Program-made: the position numbers and the translations under genes
Shown here: piece after piece, positions 24,585 through 33,940 of the stretch
Layout: each line of letters starts with the position of its first letter
Position numbering within the stretch: position 1 is the first letter of the stretch
Notes under the pieces: generated by a model
Databases searched by the model: none
The model's input: the letters and a program-made list of their open reading frames with translations, nothing else
Told to the model about the DNA's origin: nothing
Source of the DNA: an uncultured Chloroflexota bacterium
GTDB lineage: Bacteria; Chloroflexota; Anaerolineae; Anaerolineales; Anaerolineaceae
Length of the DNA stretch: 64,000 nt
Direction of reading: 5' to 3'
Assembly (NCBI GenBank): GCA_902786265.1
Contig: CADACE010000021.1
Span: forward strand, 1 to 64,000

Positions 24585-25481
24585 ATGAACAATCAGCAGA
24601 AAAGTGAACTCTTACTGGCAGCAGTGATCCTTGCAAGGAGTACATCCTTTGTTTTGTCCAAATCCGCGATGAATTCGCTGACGCCGTTCAACCTTTTGGC
24701 GGTGCGTTTTCTGACGGCATTTATCTTTCTGCTGATCCTGTTCGGAAAGAAACTGATCCATATCCGGCTGACGGAGCTCAAATATGGTTTCGGGTTGGGC
24801 CTGCTTTTCACCATCATGATGGGCTGTGAGCTGACAGGACTGCGCGCTACAGATTCCGGAACAACTTCTTTCATTGAGAATTCCGCAATGATATTTGTAC
24901 CAATTCTCCAATTTGTGATAATGAAAAAGAAGCTTCAGCTTTCCGAAAGCATCCGCATTGCGCTGGCTGTTCTGGGTATTGCCTGCCTGACGCTTGGCGC
25001 CAGCGGCGGACTGCTTCGGTCCGGCTGTGTGTATCTGCTCGGTTCGGCTCTGTTTTACGCCTCGGCGATCCTGCTCACGAACATTGCCTCCCGAAAAGGG
25101 GATCCGCTGATGATCGGCATCACACAGGTCTTTACCATCGGGTTTCTCTCCCTCATCATGTCCTTTGTACTTGAACAGCCGCGCCTGCCGCAGACCGGTT
25201 CCGAATGGGGCATGATCCTCGGGCTTGCAATAATCTGCAGCGGGTTTGGTTTTACCCTGCAGCCGGTAGCCCAGCGCGGTACCACCGCCGAACGGGCGGG
25301 GATGATGTGCGCGCTCAGCCCGCTCAGCGCTTCACTGCAGGGCATCATCATTCTGCATGATCAGATGAGCTACTGCAAACTGGGCGGCTGCATTCTGATC
25401 CTGCTGAGCCTGCTGGTTCCGGTACTGCTGCAGACGCTTCACAAACCTTTCGCCCGCCGTCTCGCTGTCAGGCATGCCTGA
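24585..25481 (+). CDS. EamA/DMT-family transporter
   Basis: 298 residues and about ten hydrophobic helices in two EamA repeats (LLAVRFLTAFIFLLILF in the first, FTLQPVAQRGTTAERAGM in the second). DMT-family members export or import small metabolites; the substrate cannot be told. A longer frame begins at a TTG at 24558, but the ATG at 24585 has AGGCGGA correctly spaced and is preferred. Transcribed divergently from the LysR regulator, the classic arrangement for a LysR-controlled exporter. Its stop is followed by a 300-nt stretch (25482-25781) without a gene, holding only a few heptamer-like words near 25540. Confidence 0.88.
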   Translation: MNNQQKSELLLAAVILARSTSFVLSKSAMNSLTPFNLLAVRFLTAFIFLLILFGKKLIHIRLTELKYGFGLGLLFTIMMGCELTGLRATDSGTTSFIENSAMIFVPILQFVIMKKKLQLSESIRIALAVLGIACLTLGASGGLLRSGCVYLLGSALFYASAILLTNIASRKGDPLMIGITQVFTIGFLSLIMSFVLEQPRLPQTGSEWGMILGLAIICSGFGFTLQPVAQRGTTAERAGMMCALSPLSASLQGIIILHDQMSYCKLGGCILILLSLLVPVLLQTLHKPFARRLAVRHA

Positions 25482-25781
25482 GAATGTATAAATATAAGGA
25501 AAAGAGATCCTTTATCTGAGCTGCAGGTCCGGCGCGTGTTCCCTGCTCCCTTGAGGTGCCGGTTTCGTTCGGCTCAAGCACTTCATCGATGTGCCGATCA
25601 GGCTTTATTGATTTTGATGATCTCTTTTCCGCTGATTTTTTATTACAATTACCCGGAAAATATTTTACAAAATACTGATTGTTGTGCAGGAAAAGTATGA
25701 AACCTTGACCATTCATGCTAAACAGCTGAAAAAGCATTATATCCTGCCAACTTTAGAGCAGACTAATCAGAAGTTGATTAA

Positions 25782-25892
25782 ATGAGGCAGGAAATTCTTG
25801 TTGGCAGGAAACAGGAATTAAAAGAATTGGAAAAACGATTCAGCAGCAGATTTATACTTGGCGTATTTTATGGATTTCGGCGGCTCCATTGA
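25782..25892 (+). pseudogene. N-terminal remnant of a DUF234-type AAA ATPase
   Basis: A 36-codon frame begins MRQEILVGRKQELKELEKRF and continues with an LGVFYGFRR stretch before a stop. This matches the start of archaeal-type ATP-binding proteins (FIGRExELxxLE...viYGRRRVGKT), broken just before the P-loop. No continuation is found, so this would be a fossil of a deleted gene. Confidence 0.35.
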
Positions 25893-25942
25893 TATTATAA
25901 TTTAAGTACTTCAGTTTTTATAAAAATCTCATTGGGAGGTAT

Positions 25943-26638
25943 ATGATGAGAAACATAAATGTATTATTGATTTTTTCAATCTTTTTGATTCTGTGTGTGC
26001 CTCTTTCTGTCTCCGCGGATGATACCGGATCTGCCGCGGACAGGCTTCTTTATCAGGGACACGGAAGTCTCCGCATTATCACTAAGGAAGGTAAAGTCAT
26101 CTATGTGGATCCCTATGCGGGAGAAGGCTATGACCTGCCGGCGGATCTGATCCTTGTGTCGCATGGCCACCCTGACCACAGTGCAGTTGATCTAATCAAA
26201 AACCGCAGTGAAGACTGCCGGGTGATCTATAACACGGATGCCCTGGTCAATGGGGAGTATAAGAAATTTGACCTCGGATATGCCACGGTCGAAGCGGTCC
26301 AGGCGGGAAACAACAAGAATCATGATATCAATGTCTGTGTCGGCTGGCTCATCACCCTTTCCGACGGAATCTCGATTTACGCCACCGGTGATACATCAAC
26401 GACTGATCAGATGTCCGAACTGGCGGAAAGAGAGATCCATTACGCTTTCTTTGTCTGCGACGGAAAATTCAATATGGATATGGACGAAGCGGTCGAATGC
26501 GCAAAAACGGTCAAAGCCAGGAACAGCATCCCCTATCATATGGCACCGGGGCAGCTGTTTGACCCGGAACGGGCTGAATTGTTCGATGTTCCCGGCAAAC
26601 TGATCATCCCCGCGGGTGAAGAGATCGACCTGGAATAG
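25943..26638 (+). CDS. Exported MBL-fold metal-dependent hydrolase (UlaG-like)
   Basis: 231 residues with an N-terminal signal peptide (about 1-25, ending SVSA). The metal site motif is HGHPDH (H74, H76, D78, H79), with later ligands in NNKNHDINV, YATGDTST and IPYHMAPG, so the dinuclear centre is complete. The domain resembles the beta-lactamase superfamily domain proteins related to L-ascorbate-6-phosphate lactonase, but an exported location argues against a sugar-phosphate substrate. GGGAGG precedes tandem ATGs at 25943 and 25946. An aldo/keto reductase gene follows after 17 nt, so the two probably form an operon ended by the terminator at 27600. Confidence 0.85.
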   Translation: MMRNINVLLIFSIFLILCVPLSVSADDTGSAADRLLYQGHGSLRIITKEGKVIYVDPYAGEGYDLPADLILVSHGHPDHSAVDLIKNRSEDCRVIYNTDALVNGEYKKFDLGYATVEAVQAGNNKNHDINVCVGWLITLSDGISIYATGDTSTTDQMSELAEREIHYAFFVCDGKFNMDMDEAVECAKTVKARNSIPYHMAPGQLFDPERAELFDVPGKLIIPAGEEIDLE

Positions 26639-26655
26639 GTCCGGGAGGTCCTGAC

Positions 26656-27570
26656 ATGAAGTATCATCAATTCGGGCAAACCGGATGGAATGTTTCCGCC
26701 ATCGGTTATGGCGGCGTGGTTTCTTCCCAGCATTTTGACAGGGCTGTCATCCCGGGAGACGGGCAGAAAATGTCGGATGAATATGTCAGCTGGGCGGTGG
26801 ACCATGGGATCAATTATTTTGATGTAGCTCCCGGGTATGGAGATGCCCAGCTGCTGATGGGAAATTCCCTGAAGCCATACCGTGACAGGGTTTATCTGGC
26901 CTGTAAAACCGCCGTAAGGGAAAGAGCGGGCGCTGAGCGGGATATGCTTGAATCGCTGCGGCTTCTGCATACGGACTATTTCGATGTCTACCAGCTTCAC
27001 GGGATCGCCTCAATGGAGGAACTGGAAACCTGTTTTGCGCCCGGCGGCGCTATGGAACTGCTGCGGGACATGAAGGAAAAGGGAATCACCCGGAAGGTCA
27101 GCTTTACCGCGCACAGTGAGACAGCGGCTGTGCGGGCGCTGGAGCTGTATGATTTTGATACCGTTATGTTTCCCCTGAACTGGCATATGCACATGGAGCA
27201 TGGCATGGGAGAAAGGATCCGCAGAGCTGTGAAGGAGCGGGGACTGGGATTGCTGGGCATCCAATCCATGGTTGACCGCGCCTGGAGCCACGAGGAGCAG
27301 GACAGCTCCATATATCCAAAATCCTGGTGCAGGCCTTTTGATATCGGGACAGAATCGTCTTATCTTACGGCAGCGCTCAAATATTCCTTCTCGCTGGGGG
27401 CGGATATCCTGATCCCTCCGGGTAATTTTGAGCATCTGAAATATGCCGTTGATCACGTTGAAGAGGTCCTGGCTGATCCTCTCACAGAGCAGGATCGTGC
27501 TTTCCTTGCCGCGCGGCTGCCGCAGGTACGGGAGCAGCCATTCTATGATCCGGAATGTTATCAGCTGTAA
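26656..27570 (+). CDS. Aldo/keto reductase
   Basis: 304 residues, TIM-barrel NAD(P)H-dependent oxidoreductase. The catalytic tetrad is complete: Asp56 and Tyr61 in FDVAPGYGDAQLLMG, Lys84 in LACKTA, His115 in VYQLHG. It belongs with the group of AKR proteins that act on carbohydrate or carbonyl substrates in fermentative bacteria, some of which also have a C-terminal ferredoxin domain; none is present here. GGGAGG lies upstream of the ATG. Second gene after the MBL hydrolase. Confidence 0.9.
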   Translation: MKYHQFGQTGWNVSAIGYGGVVSSQHFDRAVIPGDGQKMSDEYVSWAVDHGINYFDVAPGYGDAQLLMGNSLKPYRDRVYLACKTAVRERAGAERDMLESLRLLHTDYFDVYQLHGIASMEELETCFAPGGAMELLRDMKEKGITRKVSFTAHSETAAVRALELYDFDTVMFPLNWHMHMEHGMGERIRRAVKERGLGLLGIQSMVDRAWSHEEQDSSIYPKSWCRPFDIGTESSYLTAALKYSFSLGADILIPPGNFEHLKYAVDHVEEVLADPLTEQDRAFLAARLPQVREQPFYDPECYQL

Positions 27571-27599
27571 AACAACAAAACATTGATCTGTCAGAGTCA

Positions 27600-27642
27600 G
27601 GGGCGGTTTTGAATCATGCTTGTCGTGATCCGAAACCGCCCC
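27600..27642 (+). terminator. Terminator-like hairpin
   Basis: GGGGCGGTTT (27600-27609) / AAACCGCCCC (27633-27642) with a partly paired loop. There is no strong U-run after it. Confidence 0.65.
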
Positions 27643-27797
27643 GGCTCATCAAAGCAGTCCATCAGCGTTTCCATAATACAGTTTGCTGAAAATATTGCTT
27701 TGTTTTTCCAAGTTGAAAATATACTTTGCCTTCCTTTTTACGAGGAAAAGTGTATTATCTTAACAAAATCAGGGTAAAAAACGGGATCATAACTGTT

Positions 27798-27813
27798 TTT
27801 GTGTTAACACAAA
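27798..27813. promoter_or_regulatory. Perfect 16-bp palindrome
   Basis: TTTGTGTTAACACAAA lies 111 nt upstream of the MscS pseudogene start, a candidate operator for an unknown dimeric regulator. The rest of 27643-27923 is AT-rich and shows one small hairpin (CCGCA...TGCGG, 27823-27840) but no gene. Confidence 0.4.
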
Positions 27814-27923
27814 TAAAATAACCGCAAAAATCTTGTGCGGAAAAAATAAAAAATCATGAATTTTTAAAGTAAAATATACTAATATAGAAACCATTCCGGA
27901 TTTATTCAAAATTGGACAATATT

Positions 27924-29321
27924 ATGAACGATCTTCACAGTAAACAGAAAAAACGATTCTAATGGCGGCGGCGTTTCTTACGCTGTTTACGCTGGTCTTA
28001 TTTTTCGCGGAATGGTATCTTTTCCAAATGGATATCCGCGAAGACGGCCTGTTCAAAGCGGAAAGCATAAGCAAGACCATGACGGACTATGATTTGGGAC
28101 ATCAAAAGCTTTCGGAGCGGATCACTGACAGAATGCTCACCAATCTCAGACTGTCCGCTTTTCTCATTCGGGAGCGTATGACGAACGGATCGTATCCCGG
28201 CAGGATGGATATCTATGACGGCATGTTTGTCCGGATCCGAGACGGCCGGGTCGAGCCTCTGGCCGGGGCGGATGAACGTTTCAAAAACCTGCAGCCGGAA
28301 GATATCATGACTGAATATACTCCGAAGACTGTCACCACCCCGGACGGAGAAGAACTGCTGGCTGCCGGTGCCCATATCGATGATGAGCTTTATTATGTCA
28401 CCTGGCTGGAACCGGAAGAGCGGCAGCAGTATTTCTTTTATTATCAGGATAATATGGATCAGCTTCTGACCTATGTGGGCAGCGCATACGGAGGAGAATT
28501 CTTCATCATTTCAAATGATGATCCGGAAGGGACATTCACGGCGCGGACAGAAGGATTCGCGGAGTTCAGCAGCATCGCGGATCTCGGCATTCAGCCGAAG
28601 GATCTTGGGAAACAGTCTGCAGCTCATTGTTATGGATGTGATCTTCATTATCTTCACCTGTGAGATGTCTCCCAGAGAGAAGACCGTATCACAGCTGATC
28701 TTCAGTATGCTGCGGTTCGTTATCATTGTGGGGCTGATTTATAATTTTCTGTCGTATCTTGGCGTCAATACCCGGGCACTCCTTGCGTCGGTCGGGATCT
28801 TTTCTCTGGCGCTTTCCCTGGGCGCGAAGGACCTGGTAGCCGAAATTCTTGCGGGTCTCAGCATCGTGACAGAAGGAGAGTTTGAGACGGGTGAGATCGT
28901 GGAGATCGACGGTTTCCTGGGCATGGTGGATAAGATAGGCATACGCTCCACATGGGTCCGCAACCCCGGATCACAAAATATCCGGATCTTCAAGAATAAC
29001 CAGATACAGAGCGTGATCAATTACAGCCGGGAAACCTCCCGTTTTCACTTATATTTCGAAATTCCGGTGTTTGTGCCCATCGACATGGTGACGGAATTCC
29101 TCGAACGTGAGCTTCCTGCCATCAGTGCAGAGATCCCCGGGATCATCAGCGGTCCTTCGTTTTCCTGCATCAGCAAACTGGATCATAAAACGATGACGAT
29201 CCGTATCTCCGGAGAATGCCTTGAAAAAGACGTATGGGCCATTACGAAGAGTCTCAATATGAACATCAAAAAGCGCTTCGATCAGCTGATCGGCCTTGAC
29301 CGGTGGAATATTGAACTCTGA
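27924..29321 (+). pseudogene. MscS-family mechanosensitive channel gene with sensor domain, frameshifted
   Basis: Three frames are needed. ATG at 27924 gives MNDLHSKQKKRF and stops; a second frame from 27962 (AAAFLTLFTLVLFFAEWYLF) encodes a membrane helix and an extracytoplasmic sensor-like domain up to about 28610. The third frame then gives LIVMDVIFIIFTC, further helices and a clear MscS domain: LGVNTRALLASVGIFSLALS, LGAKDLVAEILAGL and EFETGEIVEIDGFLGMVDKIG, ending at 29321. Joined, the product would be about 460 residues: sensor domain plus a pressure-gated channel. Two one-base errors, natural or from sequencing, explain the break. Intact homologues protect cells from hypo-osmotic shock. 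Confidence 0.7.
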
Positions 29322-29374
29322 AACAGGCGCCGCCGCGCGGCGGATTCTCAGGAAAGCGCTGATATATTCGTTTT

Positions 29375-29439
29375 TGAGTCGGGAGAGACCTGTTTTCGAT
29401 GGACCATTTGAGTCAACAGAACAAGTCTTTCCCGACTCA
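29375..29439. repeat. 65-nt palindromic element (copy 1)
   Basis: Outer arms TGAGTCGGGA/TCCCGACTCA (with AGACCTGTTTTC against GAACAAGTCT continuing inwards) form a long imperfect hairpin. It shares ACCTGTTyTC and TGACTCAA words and nearly the same length with the element at 47720-47782. Confidence 0.65.
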
Positions 29440-29642
29440 TTCTCTATAAAACAGACAATAATCAGCATTTTCTCAGGACTCCTTTATTTTTCCCGCATGA
29501 GGGTATCCGGTGTGCGTGATGCAGCGCCTGAAAAAAGGCGGTCAGATTCTGTTCGGACCTGTTCTGTATTTCGAAAGAGAGCGCATTATTCTTTACAGAA
29601 GCTGCTGAACATTTTGATAAAAAATATCATTTTATACAAAAA

Positions 29643-29670
29643 GAGCCGGCACACTAAAACGTGCCGGCTC
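29643..29670 (-). terminator. Terminator of the mgl operon
   Basis: Perfect 10-bp stem GAGCCGGCAC (29643-29652) / GTGCCGGCTC (29661-29670). On the minus strand it is followed by TTTTTG, 80 nt after the mglC stop. Confidence 0.85.
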
Positions 29671-29715
29671 CTTTGATCGATTTTATTTTGTCAGGACTCG
29701 TCTTATGCTTACCGG

Positions 29716-29750
29716 GGATCTGAAACCTGATCCCCGATCCCTGACAGCTG
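29716..29750. repeat. Short heptamer repeat array (locus 5)
   Basis: GAAACCT, GATCCCC, GATCCCT, GACAGCT units in 7-nt phase, lying between the mglC stop and its terminator, hence inside the mgl transcript. Confidence 0.55.
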
Positions 29751-29753
29751 AAT

Positions 29754-30767
29754 TTACTTCTTCTTGATGTACTTGCGGATGTCGAGGGCGACCGCGACGA
29801 CGATGACGACACCCTGTACCACGTAGTTGTAGTAGGGGTTGACACCCAGGAACTGAAGGATGATCTTCAGCAGTTCGAACACCAGAACACCGACCAGGAT
29901 GCCGGAGACGGTACCGATACCGCCGGTGGTGGAGACACCGCCGATGGTACAGCCGGCGATGGCTTCCAGTTCATAGCCCATACCCATGGAAGCGGAGGCA
30001 CCACCGGATTTCGCTGCCAGCAGGTAACCGGCGAACGCGTACATGATACCGGCGATGGTGTAGATGGAAGCGAGGGAGCGGGTGGTGTTCACGCCGGAAA
30101 CTTCCGCGGCGACTTCATTACCGCCGATGGCGTACATATATTTACCGTGTGTGGTGTGGTTGTACATGAACCAGAACAGCAGGCCGAAGACGACCGCAAC
30201 AATGAGCAGATACGGAATGTTGAAGCTCCGCACCGAACCGATACGTCCGGTGATAAGGCTGGTGTAGATTTTCTGGAAGCCGCCGATAGGTTGGGCATCG
30301 GTCAGAACAAGGCAGAGACCGTAAATAATCGTCTGGGTACCTAATGTCGCGATGAACGGGGGAACATGGAGGCGGGTGATGATCAGCCCGTTGATAATGC
30401 CCCATAATGCACCGGCAATGATGACGATGATCAGAACCAGACCGATGTTCATTTCCGGAATGGCTTTGAAAACACGGTTCGCGTAATCACCGCGCTGGCA
30501 GAGAATACCGGCGAGACACGCGGCAAACCCGACCTGACGTCCCGCGGAAAGGTCTGTACCTTTGGTGATCAGACAGCCGGAAACACCCAGAGCGATCAGG
30601 AAACGGACTGCTGTGTTGGAGGCAAGGTTACCGAAGTTGCCCCATGAGAAAAAGTTGTTAACAGTGAAACACATGATGATCGTAGCTATCAAAAGCAGCA
30701 GCACGATCGGGTTGGATGTCAGATATCCAACGAATTTTGATATCGGATTTGAATTTTTCTTTTCCAT
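29754..30767 (-). CDS. mglC: Galactose/methyl-galactoside ABC transporter permease
   Basis: 337 residues with about ten hydrophobic helices. The CUT2 motif YMYAIGGNEVAAEVSGVNTT is characteristic of MglC, as are VPPFIATLGTQTIIYGL and AIAGCTIGGVSTTGGIGTV. It forms the membrane channel with MglA. Third gene of mglBAC, 15 nt after mglA; a ribosome binding site (AAGGTTAC) lies in the gap. Its C-terminal KYIKKK is typical. Terminator at 29643. Confidence 0.93.
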   Translation of the reverse strand: MEKKNSNPISKFVGYLTSNPIVLLLLIATIIMCFTVNNFFSWGNFGNLASNTAVRFLIALGVSGCLITKGTDLSAGRQVGFAACLAGILCQRGDYANRVFKAIPEMNIGLVLIIVIIAGALWGIINGLIITRLHVPPFIATLGTQTIIYGLCLVLTDAQPIGGFQKIYTSLITGRIGSVRSFNIPYLLIVAVVFGLLFWFMYNHTTHGKYMYAIGGNEVAAEVSGVNTTRSLASIYTIAGIMYAFAGYLLAAKSGGASASMGMGYELEAIAGCTIGGVSTTGGIGTVSGILVGVLVFELLKIILQFLGVNPYYNYVVQGVVIVVAVALDIRKYIKKK

Positions 30768-30782
30768 GATTCAGTAACCTTC

Positions 30783-32294
30783 CTATTCAAACTGCGCCGC
30801 AAGCGCCATAATATTTTCCTGTGTGGCTTCTGAGCGGTCAACGAAACCGGTCACCCGGCCGTCGCACATGACCATGATGCGGTCGGACATACCGATCAGT
30901 TCACCCATTTCAGAGGAGATCATGATAATGCTCTTTCCTTCGCGGGCAAGCTGTTCAATAATACAATAAATTTCATATTTCGCGCCGACGTCAATACCTC
31001 TGGTCGGTTCATCCAAAATCAGGACATCCGGATTGTTTGCCAGCCAGCGTCCGACCAGCACCTTCTGCTGGTTACCGCCGGAAAGCGACTGGATCTGTGT
31101 CTTCTGGCTGGGCGTCTTGATCTCCATCTTTTGGATCATTTCGTTCACGACTGCCTGGACTTTCTTCCCGTCAATGGCATCACCGAAGGAAAGGTAATGG
31201 TTCAAAGAGGCAATCGCGACATTGTCCGCTACGCTCAGCACACCCATGATCCCGGAACCGCGGCGGTCTTCCGTCAGCATGGCGATACCCTGGTCGATAG
31301 CGTCTTTCGGACGGCTGATCTTTAATTCTTTGCCTTTGTAGGTGATTTTGCCGGTCGTATGGGAACGGGTACCGAACAAACCTTCCATCAGTTCCGTGCG
31401 CTGCGCGCCGACCAGACCGCCGACGCCCAGAATTTCACCCTTTCGGAGTTCAAAGGAAACGTTGCGGAAGGAACGCGGATTGATGGACGTGAAATTTTCC
31501 ACCTTGAAGACCACTTCACCCGGTACATTGTGCTTTTCCGGATAAAGGTTGGTCAGTTCGCGGCCGACCATCTTTGTGATGATGGAATCGGTTGTCAGTT
31601 CATTCGCAGGCCATGTGCCGATGTACTGACCGTCGCGCATGATGGTGACTTCGTCCGCGATGCGCAGGATCTCATCCATCTTGTGGGAAATGTAAACCAC
31701 CGCGACGCCTTCGGCAGTCAGGTCGTCCACAATGCGGAACAGCGCTTCCACCTCGTTATCGGTCAGTGAGGATGTCGGTTCATCGAGGATCAGGACCCGG
31801 CAGTTCGCGGATACAGCTTTGGCGATCTCAACAGACTGCATCTGGGATACACTCAGGTTGCCCACCTTTTCCTTCGGGTCAAAGTTCATGCGAACCTTTT
31901 TCAAGAGGGCAGCTGTATCCTCATACATTTTTTTGTGGTCGACCGCCGGGATAAAGCCAAGGTATTTCTTCATCGGGTAACGTCCGAGGAAGATATTTTC
32001 ACCGATCGTCCGTGCCGGGATCGGCTGAAGTTCCTGGTGGACCATGGCGATCCCCTGGCGCAGGGCATCCATCGGGTCTTTGATCACAGCCGGCTGTCCG
32101 TCAATATAAATCTGGCCTTCATCCATCTTATAAATGCCGAACATGCATTTCATCAGTGTGGATTTTCCGGCACCGTTTTCACCCATCAAAGCGTGTACTT
32201 TTCCGGGGCGGAGCTTCAGCTGAACATGGTTCAGCGCTTTGACACCCGGGAAAGATTTGCTGACGTCACGCATCTCAAGGAGATATTCTGACAT
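30783..32294 (-). CDS. mglA: Galactose/methyl-galactoside ABC transporter ATP-binding protein
   Basis: 503 residues, two ABC domains. Domain 1: Walker A GENGAGKST, signature LSVSQMQSVEIAKAV, Walker B VLILDEPTSSL. Domain 2: GVGGLVGAQRTE in place of Walker A (normal for MglA), LSGGNQQKVLVGRWL and LILDEPTRGIDVGAK. The frame extends 12 codons further upstream, but the ATG at 32294 has GGAG at the right distance and matches the family start (MSEYLLEMRDVSKSFPGVKAL). It energises galactose or glucose uptake with MglB and MglC. A hairpin in the 145-nt mglB-mglA gap probably lowers its expression relative to mglB. Confidence 0.93.
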   Translation of the reverse strand: MSEYLLEMRDVSKSFPGVKALNHVQLKLRPGKVHALMGENGAGKSTLMKCMFGIYKMDEGQIYIDGQPAVIKDPMDALRQGIAMVHQELQPIPARTIGENIFLGRYPMKKYLGFIPAVDHKKMYEDTAALLKKVRMNFDPKEKVGNLSVSQMQSVEIAKAVSANCRVLILDEPTSSLTDNEVEALFRIVDDLTAEGVAVVYISHKMDEILRIADEVTIMRDGQYIGTWPANELTTDSIITKMVGRELTNLYPEKHNVPGEVVFKVENFTSINPRSFRNVSFELRKGEILGVGGLVGAQRTELMEGLFGTRSHTTGKITYKGKELKISRPKDAIDQGIAMLTEDRRGSGIMGVLSVADNVAIASLNHYLSFGDAIDGKKVQAVVNEMIQKMEIKTPSQKTQIQSLSGGNQQKVLVGRWLANNPDVLILDEPTRGIDVGAKYEIYCIIEQLAREGKSIIMISSEMGELIGMSDRIMVMCDGRVTGFVDRSEATQENIMALAAQFE

Positions 32295-32393
32295 ATTGCT
32301 TTGTCTCCTTTCCTGAAAAATAATTTTCAAGGGTTTTTGTCATATTTCATAGGAACATGAATCATGCCAAAAACCATTGAAAATCTACGAAAA

Positions 32394-32419
32394 GCGGGCA
32401 GGTCCGGAGACCCGCCCGC
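32394..32419 (-). terminator. Intercistronic hairpin between mglB and mglA
   Basis: GCGGGC-GGTC paired with GACC-GCCCGC, 20 nt after the mglB stop. On the minus strand TTTTCG follows. Most likely a leaky terminator or 3'-stabiliser that gives more binding protein than ATPase. Confidence 0.7.
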
Positions 32420-32439
32420 TCTTATTTACCAAAGATAAA

Positions 32440-33417
32440 TTATTTGGTAACCTTCACATAGTCGACCCAGTAGTAGTTCTGGAGTTCTTCACCCTTCAGG
32501 GCTGCAACTGCTGCGTCAACAGCGGCGTGGGACTGGCCGACATGGTCGTTCAGAACGGTACCGGTCATTTCGCCGTTGGCAACCATTTCCTGGCATTCAG
32601 CAAGGGCATCGACACCGAGCAGGTAGATGTCTTCACCGACTTTGCGGCCGGCAGCCTGGATGGCAGCGGCAGCGCCGAGGGCCATGGCGTCATTGTTGCA
32701 GAAGACAACTTCCACAGCGTCGCCATACTTGGACAGAGCATTCGCGCAGAGTTCCTGACCCTTTGCCTGAGCCCAGTTACCAACCTGGTCATCCAGGCAT
32801 TCGACTTCGTAACCGGCATCGGTCAGAGCTTTGACGGAGAATTCAGTGCGGTACTGCGCATCGATGTTTTCCGGGTCGCCTTCGATCATGATGTAGCTGA
32901 TCTTGCCGTCGCCGTTGATGTCGCCATGATTTTCGAGTTCGGCAACGATTTCACCCTGGAAAGTACCGGACTGGCGGGCATCGGCACCGACGTAGCAGAC
33001 ATTGGCGTTGTCGAGAATGCCGGCATAGGATTCATCGCCGTTGTCGCCCAGAGGTTCGCGGTTGATGAGGATGCAGGGGATCTCGGCAGCAACGATCTTG
33101 TCGATGATGGCATCGGCGGAGGAGGTCTGGACCAGGTTCAGAATGATGACATCAACACCCTGGGTGATGAAGTTGTCGATCTGGTTGGACTGTTCAGCCA
33201 TGTCGTTCTTACCATCGACGATGGTGACATCATATTTGTCTTCGCCGGCAGCGCTGAGTTCATCGAAGTAAGCCTTCAGCTCATTGCGGTAAAGGGTCAT
33301 GAAGTTGTCATCGAACTGATAGATCGCGACACCGACTTTGTAGTCTTTCGCGGCAGCCGGCAGAGCACAGGCCAGAACGAAGACCAGAGCCAAAACAAAC
33401 AGCATTGATTTTTTCAT
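32440..33417 (-). CDS. mglB: Galactose/glucose-binding protein
   Basis: 325 residues, exported (MKKSMLFVLALVFVLACALPAAA; VLAC is lipobox-like, so it may be a lipoprotein). The mature protein matches MglB: VGVAIYQFDDNFMTLYRNEL, then QSNQIDNFITQGVDVIILN, CILINREP, and the calcium-binding loop DINGDGKISY that is specific to galactose/glucose-binding proteins. EVVFCNNDAMALGA and DALAECQEMVANGEMTGTVLND line the sugar site. It delivers galactose or glucose to MglAC. Strong AGGAG site before the ATG. The leader contains a hairpin (33445-33464) and, further upstream, a large palindrome (33523-33562). Confidence 0.95.
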   Translation of the reverse strand: MKKSMLFVLALVFVLACALPAAAKDYKVGVAIYQFDDNFMTLYRNELKAYFDELSAAGEDKYDVTIVDGKNDMAEQSNQIDNFITQGVDVIILNLVQTSSADAIIDKIVAAEIPCILINREPLGDNGDESYAGILDNANVCYVGADARQSGTFQGEIVAELENHGDINGDGKISYIMIEGDPENIDAQYRTEFSVKALTDAGYEVECLDDQVGNWAQAKGQELCANALSKYGDAVEVVFCNNDAMALGAAAAIQAAGRKVGEDIYLLGVDALAECQEMVANGEMTGTVLNDHVGQSHAAVDAAVAALKGEELQNYYWVDYVKVTK

Positions 33418-33444
33418 TTTCTATCTCCTGAAAAATTTCTTTTG

Positions 33445-33464
33445 CCCTTCAACGCTTTGAAGGG
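33445..33464 (-). promoter_or_regulatory. Hairpin in the mglB leader
   Basis: CCCTTCAA/TTGAAGGG with a 4-nt loop, about 30 nt before the mglB ATG. It leaves the ribosome binding site free and probably protects the 5' end of the mRNA. Confidence 0.5.
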
Positions 33465-33522
33465 ATTTTACATGATACTTATTTTACTATCATTTCAGAA
33501 ATTCCGCCCTGAAAAAACATAA

Positions 33523-33562
33523 TTTAAATGGTAACTTTTTGGCGCAAAAACACCATTTTAAA
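33523..33562. promoter_or_regulatory. Candidate mgl operator (40-bp imperfect palindrome)
   Basis: TTTAAATGGT (33523-33532) / ACCATTTTAAA (33552-33562), with TTTTTG/CAAAAA as the inner arms. It lies about 110 nt upstream of mglB, between it and the toxin gene. A sugar-responsive repressor site is inferred; no regulator gene is adjacent. Confidence 0.45.
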
Positions 33563-33598
33563 GACATAAATGCAAATGCATGAGATTTGTCATATTAA

Positions 33599-33940
33599 CT
33601 AATGATTTAAGTCATCAGGCATAATTGAGCTGAGAATTACGATCTGGTCACGCCTGTTATAAACAACTCTCGTCACATTTATTATTTTGTTCTGATCATC
33701 AATAAAATAGTAAACATAATAGTTTTTTACAATTATTCGTCTGACATTATCTCTTATGAAGAATTCGTTTGTAACAATAGTTCCAATTTTTGGGTTTTCA
33801 CATACGATATCCATTTTTCGATCAAATTCATTCAGAAAATCGCCAGCAGCTTCCGGATTACATAACACAGTAGAAATATGATTTACTATATCCTCTATGT
33901 CTTGTTTAGCTTCTTTAATGATGCGATATTTATAAGCCAT
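33599..33940 (-). CDS. ParE/RelE-superfamily toxin
   Basis: 113 residues with the RelE/ParE fold: YRIIKEAKQDIEDIVNHIS at the start, NPEAAGDFLNEFDRKMDIVCENPKIG in the middle, and VRRIIVKNYYVYYFIDDQNKIINVTRVVYNRRD at the end. Members are mRNA endonucleases or gyrase inhibitors; the ParE-like spacing and long helix hairpin favour the ParE side, but this is not certain. The gene overlaps the antitoxin gene by 11 nt, which couples their translation. Confidence 0.85.
   Translation of the reverse strand: MAYKYRIIKEAKQDIEDIVNHISTVLCNPEAAGDFLNEFDRKMDIVCENPKIGTIVTNEFFIRDNVRRIIVKNYYVYYFIDDQNKIINVTRVVYNRRDQIVILSSIMPDDLNH

Noticed and set aside
32377..33408. 343-codon plus-strand frame
   Set aside because: Antisense to mglB; again a result of strong codon bias in an abundant binding protein.
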